Shown one piece after another: positions 1 to 12,254 of a DNA stretch of 52,941 nt. Numbering within the stretch: position 1 is the stretch's first letter; each line of letters opens with the position of its first letter. Origin of the DNA: Corinectria fuckeliana (lineage: Eukaryota > Ascomycota > Sordariomycetes > Hypocreales > Nectriaceae); the NCBI GenBank assembly GCA_019137255.1, contig WPDH01000360.1:1-52941 (forward strand), read 5' to 3'. Both the position numbers and the translations under genes were made by a program. The notes beneath the pieces were generated by a model, which was given only the letters and a program-made list of their open reading frames with translations, did no database searches and was not told where the DNA came from.

Positions 1-1515
1 AATAAATAATAATAAAGATCTATATAGCTGCTAACAGCTGCTAACAGCTATTAAGTATTAAGTTTATACTAGCCTCTAGCTACTAATAACTATACTACTA
101 GCTAACTTACTAATAGCTAGCTAACCTACTAGTAGCTAGTTTTACCCACTTAAAATTCTAAGCCTTTAGCTATAACTATAAAGTAACTTAGATATACCTA
201 GCTAGTATAATCCTAATACTTAACTGCTCTACTCTTATAGCAGACTAGATACTTAATATTTAGTTAACTATTTCTCTCTTTTTTACCTTTTTTTTCCTTT
301 TTTCTTTCTTTTCTTATCTCTTTTTCTCTTTCCCTCTTTTTAATTTTTTCCTAGCCCTCTAGGAAATAAGATAACTCTAGTCTTAGTAAAAGGACTATTT
401 ACTTACATATAGTAATAGTATAAGAGGCCTAACCTAGGTCTGCTATATAAAAGATATAAGTTTTTATCTAATTTTATAGTTTTTTCTATATCTATATAAA
501 ATAAAAGTATTATCTACCTTTTAGGTTTATAAAGTATAAATAAATAAATAAAAATATTAAAGTAAGTATAAAAATAGACTATTATTAAGCTTAGTTATAA
601 TAATACTAAATATTTAAATAGCTTAATATCTATTAAAAAATACTATAGTAGTCTTTTATTATAATTATATAATACTCTTATTTAGTTTATTTTTTAGTAA
701 GAAAAGGTAAATAAATATAAGTAAAATATATATACTTATATATATTTTAAAATACTATATTATAAGAGGTCTAATTAGTTAATTAATAACACTAATAAGA
801 ATTTACTACTTTATTATTTACTAATACTAAAAGTCTTAAAATACTTACTTATTTAAGATAGTTATTATACTAAAAATCTTAACTTTTAAAACTATTTATA
901 TTAAAAATATAAAAGAGTAAACTAAATATTTAATTAATTTAGATTATTTTTATTTTTACTTTTAAGTTAAGTATTAAAGCTATTAATCTTAGAAACTTAT
1001 AAAATAATTTAAATATACTTAAAAAGTAAATAAAAGTAGTATATTATTACTATTATATTTAAGGCTAATTACTTCTTATCTTAAGCTTTTAGTATATTAG
1101 CTTTTAATAATATAAAAATCTTATCTTAGTATTAACAGCTAAATTTAATAGTAAGTGTAATTTATTAGATATAATAATAATAAAAACAGCTTTTAGTTAT
1201 TATAAGATTAATAAAAGCTAAAAAAAAAAAAAAACCCCTTTTTATATATCTTAAAGAGATTAATTAAGTGAATAGCACTAAAAAGTTTAGAGTACTTTAT
1301 AGTAATAGTTACTATAAACTATAAGTTTAAAAATAATAAGTTTATATAAAAAAAATAGCTTAGTAGTAATTAGTAAAAGCAGGATAATTATATAGTAGTA
1401 ATATAAACTAATTTATACTTTTTTTATCTTTCTTTATTTTACTTCTGCCTTTAACACCTCCTCTTAATACCTCTTTACACATATATCACCTAGCTTAATC
1501 TAGTTAGCTTTATTA
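1..1515. repeat. AT-rich RIP-degraded repeat block
   Basis: The block is almost entirely A and T, dense in TpA and stop codons in every frame, with no open frame worth calling. This is what RIP leaves of duplicated DNA in ascomycetes. The left part (about 100-552) is a recognisable copy of a dispersed element listed separately. From 553 to 1500 I see only degenerate sequence with no alignable partner in the window. The composition changes abruptly near 1515, where balanced sequence begins. Confidence 0.85.
100..552 (+). mobile_element. Tailed dispersed element, copy 1 (non-LTR 3' end)
   Basis: This segment matches the reverse complement of 12255-12730 over most of its length: a poly-pyrimidine tract (about 270-350), then TCCTAGCCCTCTAGGAAATA, then TACCTTTTAGGTTTATAAAG, ending in a TAAATAAATAAA tail near 540-552. 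A variable internal region ending in a (TAAA)n tail suggests the 3' end of a non-LTR retrotransposon or a SINE-like derivative. No coding capacity is visible. Just upstream (25-60) is a short CTGCTAACAG tandem. The orientation is inferred from the tail. Confidence 0.6.
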
Positions 1516-1739
1516 ACCCGGGAAACAGACCCATATTAGCCGGCTGAAATAGGCCCGTCCCCCCCGGCGTGACGCGATGTACCTCCAGGTGGGCTATATA
1601 TCCTCCTCCCTCCAGTCATGAGACAGGAAATCGACGTGCTGCGAGGGCGGCTCTCGTGCCGCTGTCTCATCTTCAGCTGGTCAGCATCTTGAACCGGGCC
1701 TGTCAAGTTTGTTTCACCCGATGGGTCAGAGGAGCCCAC

Positions 1740-2246
1740 GCCCTGATAACATTAATGACGACTGAGCACAGCTTCGTTTCCCGCAGCCCGGAATTCCGTG
1801 CCGCCAAAGGATCGTTGACGAACTGCTTCCCCGCCAGCTGATAAAGAACCATCCAGGCGTCGACGAGCGGCGTCCTTATGATGAGAAGGATACGGGATGG
1901 TGGAAAGATATTTTAGAATGGCCAGGCGCTCGGCTTGCTCCACCATGGTCAATATTCGCGATATGTCTGCGCTCAGCCGATAGGAGCCCGCAGGTCTAGC
2001 AGAACCCTCTGAATCGGCAAAGACGCTTTTCGCCAAGGTTTTGACAGTGCCGGATGAGAAGTATTTCGATGCCCTTGCCAAATAACCCAAGACCCGTGCG
2101 TACAGTCGATCTTCTAAAATCGCAGACCGAGCGATAATGTTTGCAACATGACCTATATTCTCAGCCATGATACCCAAAGTTTTCACGTCATATACGGCAG
2201 CCTGGAGAAAGAAGCGGGCGCCGACCCATAGCAGCACCGCATAGGT
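1740..2246 (-). pseudogene. NACHT-type NLR (STAND NTPase) relic
   Basis: The 1752-2237 frame reads like the N-terminal helical region of fungal NACHT/ankyrin NLR proteins: a Trp-Gly-Ala start, IGHVANIIARSAIL, LARASKYFSSGT, then RLAILKYLSTIPYPSHH, the hallmark just before the NACHT domain. After that the frame breaks. A Walker A P-loop, GIPGCGK, is readable on the same strand at 1777-1797 but in another frame, and a second shift is needed to reach the helix after it. An in-frame stop lies two codons before the open stretch. No NACHT core, NB-ARC or repeat domain follows. It is therefore a broken fragment truncated at both ends. In intact form such proteins are cytoplasmic signalling NTPases used in heterokaryon incompatibility. 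It lies about 60 nt downstream of the HNH gene on the same strand. Confidence 0.8.
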
Positions 2247-2308
2247 TCAGCCATCACTAGAAACAAGGCCTATTAAACTATTGCTAGCGACCAAACACCT
2301 CTGTAAGC

Positions 2309-3838
2309 TCATTTTGTATGAAGACTAACCCGTTTCGTTCCCTTGTACTCATCACCAGCCTCAAATGCTCCCGAATAGCTCTCTAGACGCTTGCGTTTTC
2401 TTGTGCGCCCACGCTCCGGTTCTTCTTCCTCCGGACTCGGGGTATCCAGCCCCAGGTCATCTACTTCGTAACGATGCAGTTCGTCGTGGTAACCACGGTC
2501 AATATCCGACGAAGCATCCTTGTAGTGGTCTCGAGGCTCGTCGAACCCTTCACTCCAATTGTCCTCGTCTTGACCCGCATCACTCGTCGGCCTTGGTCTC
2601 TTTGTTGGGCTTTCACTTCTAGCTCTTGCCGCTTTTAGAGTTAATTTACACTTCGCAGGTTCTGTCCTTTCAATGCCGTATTGTCCTGACTCCTCATCCC
2701 ACACAAGGAGCAACCGGGGCTCCTTGGTCATGAGAAGAAAATCGCGGAAGACATTTGGAGAGAAGACGGTCCACGCAAATCGAGCAAATAAACATTCCAG
2801 GGAGGCCGCATAGACGCCAGGGTACGCCTCCCGGTTATGCCAGAGTTTTTGTAATTCACCGCCTGGTATTGAATTAAAGACATGTCCGACGACGAGGACG
2901 TCTTCTTGTGTTTTCGATATAGTCGCCGAATCTGCATTGGGTTGTTGTTCTACCCGAGATGCTTCATCTTGGTCCTCGTGGTGATCCTGGTCCGTCTCTA
3001 GGCTTTCGTTCCTGGAGTGGTCCATACGCGCAACATTGTCACCGCCTCCCGGGGTGCGGAACGCCAAAGCCCTTCCATCCCGGTGATCCGGCTTCGGGAC
3101 CAAGCAAAAGTTCCGTTCGTCAAACATTCTGTGGACGTCTGTCCGCAAGGGAACAACATTCGTGGATGCATTGACTGCGTCTGTCGAGAACGATGGAGCC
3201 TTGCCGTAACTGGTCGAGATGCGTCAGTTCCAGCGTCTGCAATGAAGCACTCCATTGGACACTTACTCCACCATTCCGTTATCGTCGTACCAGCCTGATT
3301 CCTTCACGGGTACAAGGTGGGCGGCGTCCAGGCTTAAACCACAATCCGTAAAGATGCAACGTCTCGCACTCCCATATGCGCCCGCGCGGAAACGAGGTCT
3401 CAATCTTTCCCAGCAGGGCGGAAGAGTACGATGAGGAAATCGCCAGTCGCGAAAGCGAGCAACAATGGGGTATGGGTCGGTCGAGGTCGAAGGATCGGAG
3501 GACGGGGGGAGACAAAAGAAGTACGCCCTCTCTCGAAGAATGCCGTCTGCTGGCGGCTGGACCCTCGTCTTACCGTCTCTGTCGAGCGAGAAGTAGCCGT
3601 CCCACCGGTTTCCGGCTAGGACACCACAAGCCGTATGGGCGGTACCGTAATAAATGCCTCCATCGTCGAAGGCGGGCAGGGAAATCAGAGCATCGCGGAT
3701 GGGCGGCTGGGCATTGGTTGAAATCAGTATTTTTCCATAGCCGGGGTGGAAAAACCTGATGGCATTCGGAGATTCGATGGCATTTTCATCGCCACAGCGA
3801 CTCACATCGCCGAAGCGCCGGCGCACATTCAAAGGCAT
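2309..3838 (-). CDS. HNH endonuclease-family protein (two exons, 490 aa)
   Basis: Exon 1 is 3838-3267 and exon 2 is 3209-2309. The 57-bp intron (3266-3210) starts GTAAGT, has branch site AACTGAC and ends CCAG; without it the frame stops at once. Across the junction the protein reads as the fungal HNH family: AHLVP (His174), a Trp-x4-Asn-Gly-Met segment, Asn204 and RTDVHRMFDERNF (His217), then LVPK. The conserved His, Asn and His supply the expected metal-binding/catalytic set; DNA or RNA cleavage is family knowledge, not shown here. Residues 330-490 are acidic and Arg/Ser-rich with a basic RTRKRKR stretch, possibly a nuclear signal. The start is the ATG at 3838, the first Met of the open frame. 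The C-terminal end could include another small intron. A NACHT-NLR relic follows on the same strand. Confidence 0.8.
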
Positions 3839-4038
3839 GTCGTCCAGTCGTGATCTTTGAAGTTTAGTTGTGGTGGGTTTTGTTTATTTACCGCAATAGC
3901 GTTGCTCAGGACGACACCCACCCCGCCCTGGCGGCACGTGACCCCTTAGCTACCCTCACCTGCTACCTCAGGCACTCTGGCCCACTCACTAAGCGAACAG
4001 ACGCGCGGATCACGTGACTCTAGGGAGTTGCTAGCCTT

Positions 4039-4356
4039 TTAGGTGCCCACAATAGTATGGAATGACATTGCGTGGCGGGTTGTTAATGAATTGCTCAAAA
4101 TGGCCTTGGCCTCGTCGACAGTTGGCTCCTCGACTTGCTTGGAGAAACCTGACCAGTCGAATCTGGGTTTGTGGTCCAACGGGATGATGCGTGCATGACC
4201 CTCGCTTTTCCTGTATCTAACGGCTGAATGTTGACAGTCATCACTGCCGACCCGTGATGCTTCCTGGCCTGGTTCCAGCCTCCCTATCATATGTACCTCG
4301 GGGAGATGACATTCCTCAAGGTACCTTTGCCTCTTGATTCTACAAGCGAGGCACAC
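4039..4356 (-). CDS. Uncertain ORF, possible 3' exon of the next gene
   Basis: This is an open frame of about 105 codons directly downstream of the unrecognised gene at 4358-5210 and on the same strand. No family is recognised. It could be a terminal exon: a GT near 4410 and the TTGTAG at about 4338 would join it in phase, but the donor (GTGGAG) is poor. It could equally be a chance frame. No domain, signal or membrane segment is visible. Confidence 0.25.
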   Translation of the reverse strand: MCLACRIKRQRYLEECHLPEVHMIGRLEPGQEASRVGSDDCQHSAVRYRKSEGHARIIPLDHKPRFDWSGFSKQVEEPTVDEAKAILSNSLTTRHAMSFHTIVGT

Positions 4357-4357
4357 A

Positions 4358-5210
4358 TTAAGTAACTCGTTCTATACTGATGCCCCTTGCATTGAATACT
4401 CTCCACCCGTGCAAAAGCTGGAGACTCTTTGACGCTAAGCTCTTTTCGAAAATTCGATCATGTACTTCCACATCTTGCATGGTGATCAGCCATAAGAACG
4501 ACTTCTCATCAGCTTCACCCAAGGAGTGGACAGCAAACATCTCCTCTCGGAGGGCCAGCGATAAGTCTCCGAGGGCATCTTGAAGGCGACAAGATATAGT
4601 TTTGTCGTAAATGGCGAATGCCTTCTCCTTAGGGTGACAGAAGGCAAGCTGCAGTAGTTTCATCGAACCCGCCTTCATTTTGCTCGCGAAAATCCATACT
4701 GGAAAGAAATCCGTCTTCAGATGGAAAACAAAACCAACAGTCCATTTTTGGTGCTCCGTCATTTCCAAGCTAAATGGCCACGACTCAATCTCACCAAGGT
4801 TAAAGGTCGATAGCCCGTCCTTGGCATCTGGGGCTCCGTTCGAAAGGTAGCGCTTCTGAGTACTCCGGTGTTCTTCAAATGAACCACCTCGAAAAGCCCA
4901 CCAAATGCTGCCGCGCGCCTCCCATCGGACCCATTGGTCATTGCGTATCTTGGAAATATGCTCGTGGCCAGACAAGGATAACATGCGCAGGCTGCCGATA
5001 GCGATCCGATAAAAGGAATTCGTCGTGCAGATGGTAATGTCTCCACAGGCTACCCAGAGACCGCTTTGCACCGGGTCAAGCTCATGAAGCCCAGTGTAGA
5101 AGAATAGTTTCTGGCTCAAGGTTAGCAAATCGTACTAGAAGAAGTGAATGCATAAATACCTCCCACTGTTGGATCGAGATATTAGACCCCAAAAGGATAA
5201 TTGGTTCCAT
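4358..5210 (-). CDS. Unrecognised protein, two exons, 267 aa
   Basis: Exon 1 (5210-5160) encodes 17 residues from the first ATG, ending QQWE. A 49-bp intron (5159-5111) begins GTATTT, carries the branch site GCTAAC and ends CCAG. Exon 2 (5110-4358) continues KLFFYTGLHELDP. The splice keeps the frame and removes the stop codons between. I do not recognise the family. The protein is rich in aromatic residues (several Trp), with no signal peptide, membrane span or Cys/His metal cluster, and looks like a folded cytosolic domain. It sits alone between the HNH gene and a gene-free stretch before the AT-rich block. The clean splice sites and ordinary codon use favour a real gene. Confidence 0.55.
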
Positions 5211-6180
5211 GCTATAAAGTTGCCAGCTGAGAAGAAATAGAAAAATTGGCACTTTACAGGAGGGCAATGCTGTTAAATAGAACTAATGTAGCCCGGGAAG
5301 CATTGGTAGGCCCACCCCCCCACCCCCCCCCCCCACTCTCACCCCCACAGCCCACTGCCCCGCATCTCACTGGATCTTCTTGCGGCCTTGGCTACTATGT
5401 AAGATGCATGCTTGGAGTGAGGGAAAGCGGAGGGGATTAGTGTTAGTGCACGGCACAGATTGGACAACTTTGGTAGCTCTCCCCTGTCTGAACCGCTTCC
5501 TGGGCCGGGATATTTGCAACCTCAGCACGTACAGCTTTACCCTAGCTGAGCCAGGAATGACAAGCATACCGCAATGGCAACAAGTGACCATAACATTGTT
5601 ACTGTGGCTTGGGTCTTGTACATGCGGCGGGATGTGGAGTTGACTGTACGAGCTCGTGATACCACTGCATATACACCACCCCCTTGGTTCTCATCGGGAT
5701 GTTATGGCCCAATAGACGCTATTCCTCGTTTACACTATATGTAAAGGTGTGAGTTTTTTTAGGAAAGGCGCGCTCCATCAATTCCCCATCTTAAGCCAAT
5801 CCTTTCCCTGTAGGTGGCGGCACGTAATGTCCTCCCACGCAATATCCCTCCATCATGGAAAGACCCCATTTATTCCCTTCCCTCGATTCCTGGTGACCTG
5901 CTCAGCTTGCGTTGACAATAAGCGAGAGACCGCCACCTATTGGTCCAGAACAGGGCTCGTTCAGACAGTTTCAGCTCCATATTGCTAAAGACCGGCAGCT
6001 AGTGCCGGTGCCGCGGCTCGTATCGCGGCTGGTGCGCCGACAGGTGTCCCGGGAACGGCGACGAGTACATACCTAAAACCGAGGACTAGTGGTAAACAGC
6101 AAGGCGGAAGTACAGCTTTAAGACCCTTAGAGACATCCACAGAACGGTTTCCGCTCTTGTTAAGAATAGTCTGTTACCTT
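5211..6180. other. Gene-free balanced-composition stretch
   Basis: No convincing gene. The stretch holds a cytosine-rich homopolymer tract at about 5311-5345 and a GC-rich patch with a short inverted repeat (CCGGCAGCTAGTGCCGG, about 5992-6008). Open frames here are short, overlap on both strands and show no family motif. Composition collapses to AT-rich just after 6180. Confidence 0.6.
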
Positions 6181-8321
6181 TAGATCTGTAAAGATTTATT
6201 TATATTATAGTCTATTAGGTAGATTAATACTATAATAAGGCTAAAGTATTACTAGTGTTTTATCTTTTATTTATTATTAAGTATTAGCACTTTAAATAAA
6301 GGTAATATAATACTTAGCTATAAATTAGTACTATCTAAGTAAGTAAAATATTATAAGGTAATTATAAAGCGCTTTATATTAATACGCTTAAAGAGTATAA
6401 ATACTTAAAGTTTATCTTACTATATAAGAGTAATAAGTATATCTCTCTTTTAGCTTTTAATAGATTACTTTTTTAACTTTTCTTATTTACTACTTTAAGT
6501 AATAATAGCTGTTATAATTTAGTATAAGACTAATAGGATTATAATATTAAGCTAATAAAATATATTAATATAAAGTAAGTGTATATTATTTTTAATTTTA
6601 TACTTAGCTTTAAAATCTTAAAGATTATAAAAACTATCTAGTAGAAAGTAGTATAAGTAAAAAAGAAGTAAAATAGCTATATTATCTTAAATGTTTTAAG
6701 TGATATTATTTTTAGATTTAATTAGTCTTTTTCTCTTTTTATTATAGTTAGCTTAATACTTTACTAACTAGTAAGTTAATCTTTTATAAGCTAAGCAAGT
6801 TATAAAGACAGCTAGTTAATAAGGTTTAATTTAAAATATTAAGTCTAAAAGATATACACTTAAGCTGTTTCTTTTTCTAATATAATTTTAGCTTAATAAC
6901 TATCTCTAAATAATAGCTTAAGATTATTATACTTATCTTAACTACTAAACTTAAAATAGGATTAGTAAGTAACTAAAATATTTAAAAGGATTTTATATAG
7001 AATATTAGCTCTAAAATATTACTTAGGTAAGATATAACACTAGTAATATTAAAAATAATTTACTATATCTTAATAAGTATTCTTACTTTTAATAATAATA
7101 AAAAATACAGTTTTTAACTACTATCTTATTAGTATACTCTTTTTTACTCTTATTTTTTTACTATAATTATTATAATACTAGCTTTTTTCTTTTTTTTAAT
7201 AGGAAATTAACCTGTTTATATATCTTAAGTTACTTAAGCAGTTTAAAATTAATAACTATAAAAGTATAGATTTTTACTTTTACCTAAAGAACTATTCTAC
7301 TAAGTCTAGTCTATAATACTTTCACTTAGCTATAGCTAGTTACTTAAGTTTAATATCTTATTTTAATATATAGTAAAGTATAAGATAGCTAATTAAGACT
7401 TTATCCTGCTTTACTTATTTAATAAAAAATAAAAAGTAGCTTTATTTTATACTTAAAAAGAATAGTATATTAGAAAAAGACTTTTCTTACTCTCTTTTAC
7501 TATTTAGCTTACTATCTTATAACTTACTTAGTTTATAAAACTAGTCTTAATAAGAGTTATACACACTTAATAATATTATAACTATTTTTACTATAATTAT
7601 CACACCTTATAAATATTTGTAAGCTTATACTTTTCTTTTTTAATATACTTTTTCTAGGCTATATAATAAGCTTATAATACTATAAACTAACTGTTTTTAT
7701 ATGTAATTTATTTTAGATATTTAAGCTAACTAATTCTTTTACTATTAGTTCTTTTAGTTAACTAAGCTTATAATTTATTTTATATAAACTGAGTTTTAAT
7801 TACTAAAAAGCTTTTATAAGAGTAACTTATATTAAATAAAATTACTACTATTATAATCCTTAGAAACTAAATATATATTACTAATTTAGACAGGTAAAAA
7901 ACACTTTAGCAAGTTATAGTATTAGTAGCCTTAAAAATTACTATTAATACTAAACAGTTAGATTTTACTAGGTTTTACTATACTAGTTTATTTTAACTTA
8001 AAACTTTATTTATATTACTTAATATTAATAATAAAAATATAGCCTTCTTATAAAACTTAAATACTTAGAGAAATATTATTTTAAGACTATACTTATTTAT
8101 AAGAAAAATTATAAGAATAGTTTCTTATATTTTAGTTAAGATTACTAAATAAGCTTAGATAATTAGCTTTTACTTATAGTAACTTATTTATACTAGTATT
8201 AAGATTAGTAATACTATTTAAGACTTTAAGAACTAAAGTCTTATATAAAGTAAGTTAAAATAATAAAAGTCTTTTAAAAGCTAAGTTAATAATTATAGTA
8301 TTTTAATAAGCAGGTTAAATA

Positions 8322-10250
8322 TCTTTATAACCTTTTATAAATATTTAATAGTTACTTTTATTATATTTTAGTTATACTCTTAAAATCTATTTTAACTTAA
8401 CTAACTTTCTTTATAAATCTTTTTTACTTTTTTTCTACTCTTATATTATTATTATATTATATATAATAAGTATACTAAATAAAATAAAAAATATTAAGAT
8501 TATAAATTATTTTTTCTCTTCTCTTTAGAAAAATCTTTTACTATAAAACCTACTCTTACTATAAACTAAGCCTAATATAAAAATAACTTATAATTAATTT
8601 AAAAATCTTATTATTAAGACTAAATATAAACTTAAAGTAATTATTTTAAGAGCTGCTTTTCTCTTAGTTTAGAAAATAGTAGTAGTTTTAGCTAATACTA
8701 TTATAAGTTATACCTAATATATAAGTAATAAAATCTTAATCTTACTATTTCTTATAGAAATAATTATAACTACTATTAAAAAAGTAATATTAGCTATCTT
8801 TTAGAAAATACCTATTAAGATCTTAACTTAAGCTTAAGTTACTAATAATAAGAGAATACTTTTATTTCTAATAGTACTACTATTAAAAGTAATCTCTTTT
8901 TCTTTTAGTAAGAAGATTATTATTAGGTTACTTAGTATAACTCTTAATATTATATTTTATATACTATTAGATATTATAATAATTATTAATTATACTCTCT
9001 TAAGAGGTTATCTCTTACTTATAATAAGCTTATATTACCTTTTTAGTAAGAATATTATAGTTCTTTTTTATAAACTAATTATAAATCTTTTAAAAGATAA
9101 TACTTAGATTTATACTATTTTTAGTATAAGTATATATTAGGTCTTAAGATAGTTTATAATAATTACTAAAAAAGTCTTAACTAGCTATATAAAAAATTTA
9201 CTTAAAAATCTTATAGTAAATATCTAATAACTAAATAGTATTAAGATATATATTATAAAACTATTATAAAACTATTATATAGCTAGATTTTATTAGTTAC
9301 TAGTTATATTATTAACTAAACTAATAGATATAAATAAACTTTATAACTAAAAAATAATTATAGTTATAAAAGTATATTAGACTAAGCTTTATTTAAAAGA
9401 GATTTAACCTAAGTAATACTTTAAGTATTTTTACTTTAAGTATATAATATAATACTATTAGAAATAAGCTAAGTATAATTATTATAAAAAAGCTTATTAT
9501 ATAAGAAATATAATATATTTTACTTTTACTAGTAAGATATTTTTAGTATATTATAACTATAATAGCTTATATTTAGTATAGTCTTATATATATTATATAG
9601 TATAAAAAAAGTAAAAATAAATAAGAAATATTTATATAAAAAGACTTATATAGTTTAGTATTTTAAGTAAGTAATATAAATATATAGTATACTTACTATA
9701 AGATATAATAGTATTAATACTAGTACTAACTATAATATTAAACTACTTAGCTTAAAAAGAGCTTAAATAACTTTTAAAGTAGTTTTAAGCTAAACTAGAC
9801 TTTAGTTTAAGTCTAGCTCTTATAATATTTAAACTAATTAACTAACTAAAAAAGTAAGTATTATTAAAAGTTAAAAAAGATATACTAATACTAATTAATA
9901 ATAAGAATAATATTTAAAAGAATAAGAAGAATAAGTAGTATAAGTAACTTAAACTTAACTTAAGATTAATTAAATNNATAATTTAAGCTAAGCCTTATAA
10001 GAACTTATTATTATAAGTATATAATTTACTTTTCTTATAAAATAAACTTACTTATAACTTATATTACTATATATATATACTAAGCTTAACTTACTTCTCT
10101 CTTAAGTAAGAGTAGTAATAGGTTTTTTAACTTATAGCTTACTATTAGGGTTTTTCTCTTTTATTATAAATTAGTTTAAGTTACTTAAAAAAAGAACTAA
10201 ATAGCTACTAGCTAAATTAGGTATAAATAAATAAAAATAAATAGTAAAAC
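8322..10250 (+). mobile_element. Gag-like non-LTR element, full-length copy 1
   Basis: This copy matches the reverse complement of 19741-21678, 31321-33203 and 51300-52941. It begins at the shared 5' boundary ACCTTTTATAAATATTTAAT and ends in an AAATAAATAAAAATAAATA tail. The sense strand carries a degraded zinc-knuckle-like motif near 9540-9590 (codons for Tyr where Cys and His are expected), followed by a region that would be polar and Ser/Asp-rich. This arrangement resembles ORF1 (gag) of Tad/LINE-type elements without a recognisable reverse transcriptase before the tail. Two N bases (9976-9977) interrupt it. All frames are destroyed by RIP. Confidence 0.65.
9976..9977. other. Assembly ambiguity (NN)
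   Basis: Two N bases replace sequence present in the sister copy near 34147, where about eight extra bases stand at the equivalent place. It is probably a forced assembly join in a repeat. Confidence 0.85.
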
Positions 10251-10271
10251 ACTTAATAAAAGTTATTAATA

Positions 10272-10425
10272 TATAATAGCTAAGTTTAACTATAAAGTAT
10301 ATAATAAGTTTAAAATATAAGAGTGTTTAAACTAGTAGTTTAAAATATTAAAGTAAGTAATATAAGTTATAATCTAGTAATAGTAAAATAGTAAATTTAA
10401 TATTACTAAGTGTATTAATTGTTAA
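10272..10425 (+). repeat. LTR-like dispersed repeat, partial
   Basis: This piece aligns with 19175-19330 and with the reverse complement of about 33500-33660; shared strings include AGAGTGTTTAAACTAGT and GTAATATAAGTTATA. It diverges from them after about 10425, so only the first third of the unit remains. Confidence 0.5.
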
Positions 10426-10715
10426 AAATCCTAAGAATCTTAATTAATATACTAAGTAAATATATATATATATTATAGTAATTTAGTATATATTAATATC
10501 TTATACTAATATATATTTTTTTTAAATACCTAGTTTCCGCTTACTATAGTCTTAACCTGCCTTTAAAATACATTTTAACACTAAAATTTAAATTCTTATA
10601 TATATATTACCTTAGGGATAATAGTGTATTAAGACTATAATAATAGTACTAATATACTTCTAATAGCTATTAATTTAAAAGTATATAAACTTAACTAAAG
10701 TTAATATTATTAGAG

Positions 10716-12250
10716 TTTACTAGCTTTAACTAGTATTATAAAATCCTAGGAAAATCCTAGTATATATTAGCATATAGTACTATTAGCACTATGCTAACAC
10801 TGTGTGGAGACTTTCTCGCATTTCTATTAGCTATTATTAAATCGCTACTATCTGCTGGTTTTCTAACTTATACCACAGTTTAGATAAACTCTAAAAGATT
10901 TACTACTAGAACTGTAATTACAGCGTAATAGTACATCTAACTGATCTGAGATTTTAGTATGACAATTGTTATCACTTTAGCTACAGATTAAGCTATTATA
11001 TAACCTATTTAGACTGCTAAGAGACTAGGAATTTATCTATAAAGAGAGAGTGATTTCCGCTTATATCTAAATATAGAGTAGACACTTAAGCACTCAGATT
11101 TCAACTAATCATCTTATAAAATATATTAATCTAACCCACTTTTTCTCCTCTACCTAATAAGCTATCTATTAGTTATTAGGACCTACTTTAAAACCTCTTA
11201 ATCACTTAAAGCCTCTAAAAGCTTTACAGCTATTTATTTTAAGAAATTTAACTTTTCTATACAGCTTATAATATTATACCTTATATATAACCCTCTTATA
11301 AGAATTAACTAGTATATACTAAGTAAAAATAATAAACTTACTATAAAACTAAGTAAAATACTAGTAGATAACTTAAAAAACAAAACATATAATACTATTA
11401 CTAGAATTATTCTTACTATATCTTTTAAATAAGTTTAGTATATTATCTAAACTTATATATCTATATATAAGATATAAGCTTATATCTTATATAAGAAGAA
11501 TACTATATATAATTATAAAACAGCTCTTAAGAACTAAATTACTATAAATATTACTATAGCTCTTACCTCTATTATTAATATAGCTCTTATTACACTTTTA
11601 GATTATAAGAAAGGCTAACCCTCTTATATATTAATTATAGTATAAAACTTAATACTTTTAAACTAAGAAAACATAAAGTAAATAACTTAAAACTATATTA
11701 AATATAAAGTTATAATCTAAATAAGAAATATACCCTCTAATATTAACAGCTAAACTCTAAAAGATACTATTAAGATAGTAAACTAAGCTTATAATAACTC
11801 TAGTATTATTATAATAAGAAAGCTGCTAAGTAGTAATACTATTCTTATATTCTATATAGTAAATAAGATATAAGCTATTTACACTAAAGATTAAGTAACT
11901 AAAGCTTTTAGTAATAGTATAACTCTCTTCTCTCTAATATTTATAGTAATAGTAAAAAGAATCTAACTTATATCTATCTTAAATAATACTAATAAGCTTA
12001 TTAAAAAAGTTAATAAATCTAATTAACTAAAAATCTTTTAAGTTAAAAAGTAAAAGACTAGCTAACTTAGTCTTAGTATAAAAATAAACCTTATCTTATA
12101 TATTAGCTCTATTAAAAAAGCTAACTACCTATATAATAACAGCCTACTACTTAATATATAACTATATAATTATAAGCCTTTTAATAAGAAGCTCTAACTT
12201 ACTTAATACTATAACTACTTTAAGTTTAAATATCTAGCTTAAAACTATAA
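10716..12250 (+). mobile_element. Tad/LINE-like element with RIP-mutated gag knuckle
   Basis: The first 215 bp repeat at 31095-31315 and probably form the element's 5' end. Reading on the plus strand through about 11300-12250, many stops are single C-to-T or G-to-A changes. At 12207-12248 the codons read Y-Y-N-Y-F-K-F-K-Y-L-A-stop-N-Y. Reversing RIP-type transitions gives a spacing of C-X2-C-X4-H-X4-C, the CCHC zinc knuckle of retroelement gag (ORF1) proteins. The element is cut at 12250 by an inverted tailed element. No reverse transcriptase segment remains here. Confidence 0.65.
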
Positions 12251-12254
12251 ATTA

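Noticed and set aside
1..1515. Mitochondrial origin of the AT-rich blocks
   Set aside because: No mitochondrial gene is readable and sequence is shared with degraded retroelements; the C-to-T/G-to-A relation to GC copies points to RIP.
3234..3266. A 30-bp intron (GTAAGT to TTGCAG) in the first HNH gene
   Set aside because: Too short for fungi and leads to a stop; the 57-bp intron with a CTGAC branch restores the HNH motif.
5246..5988. Plus- and minus-strand frames in the GC stretch after the unrecognised gene
   Set aside because: Short, overlapping, low-complexity around the C-run; no motif or splice continuity.
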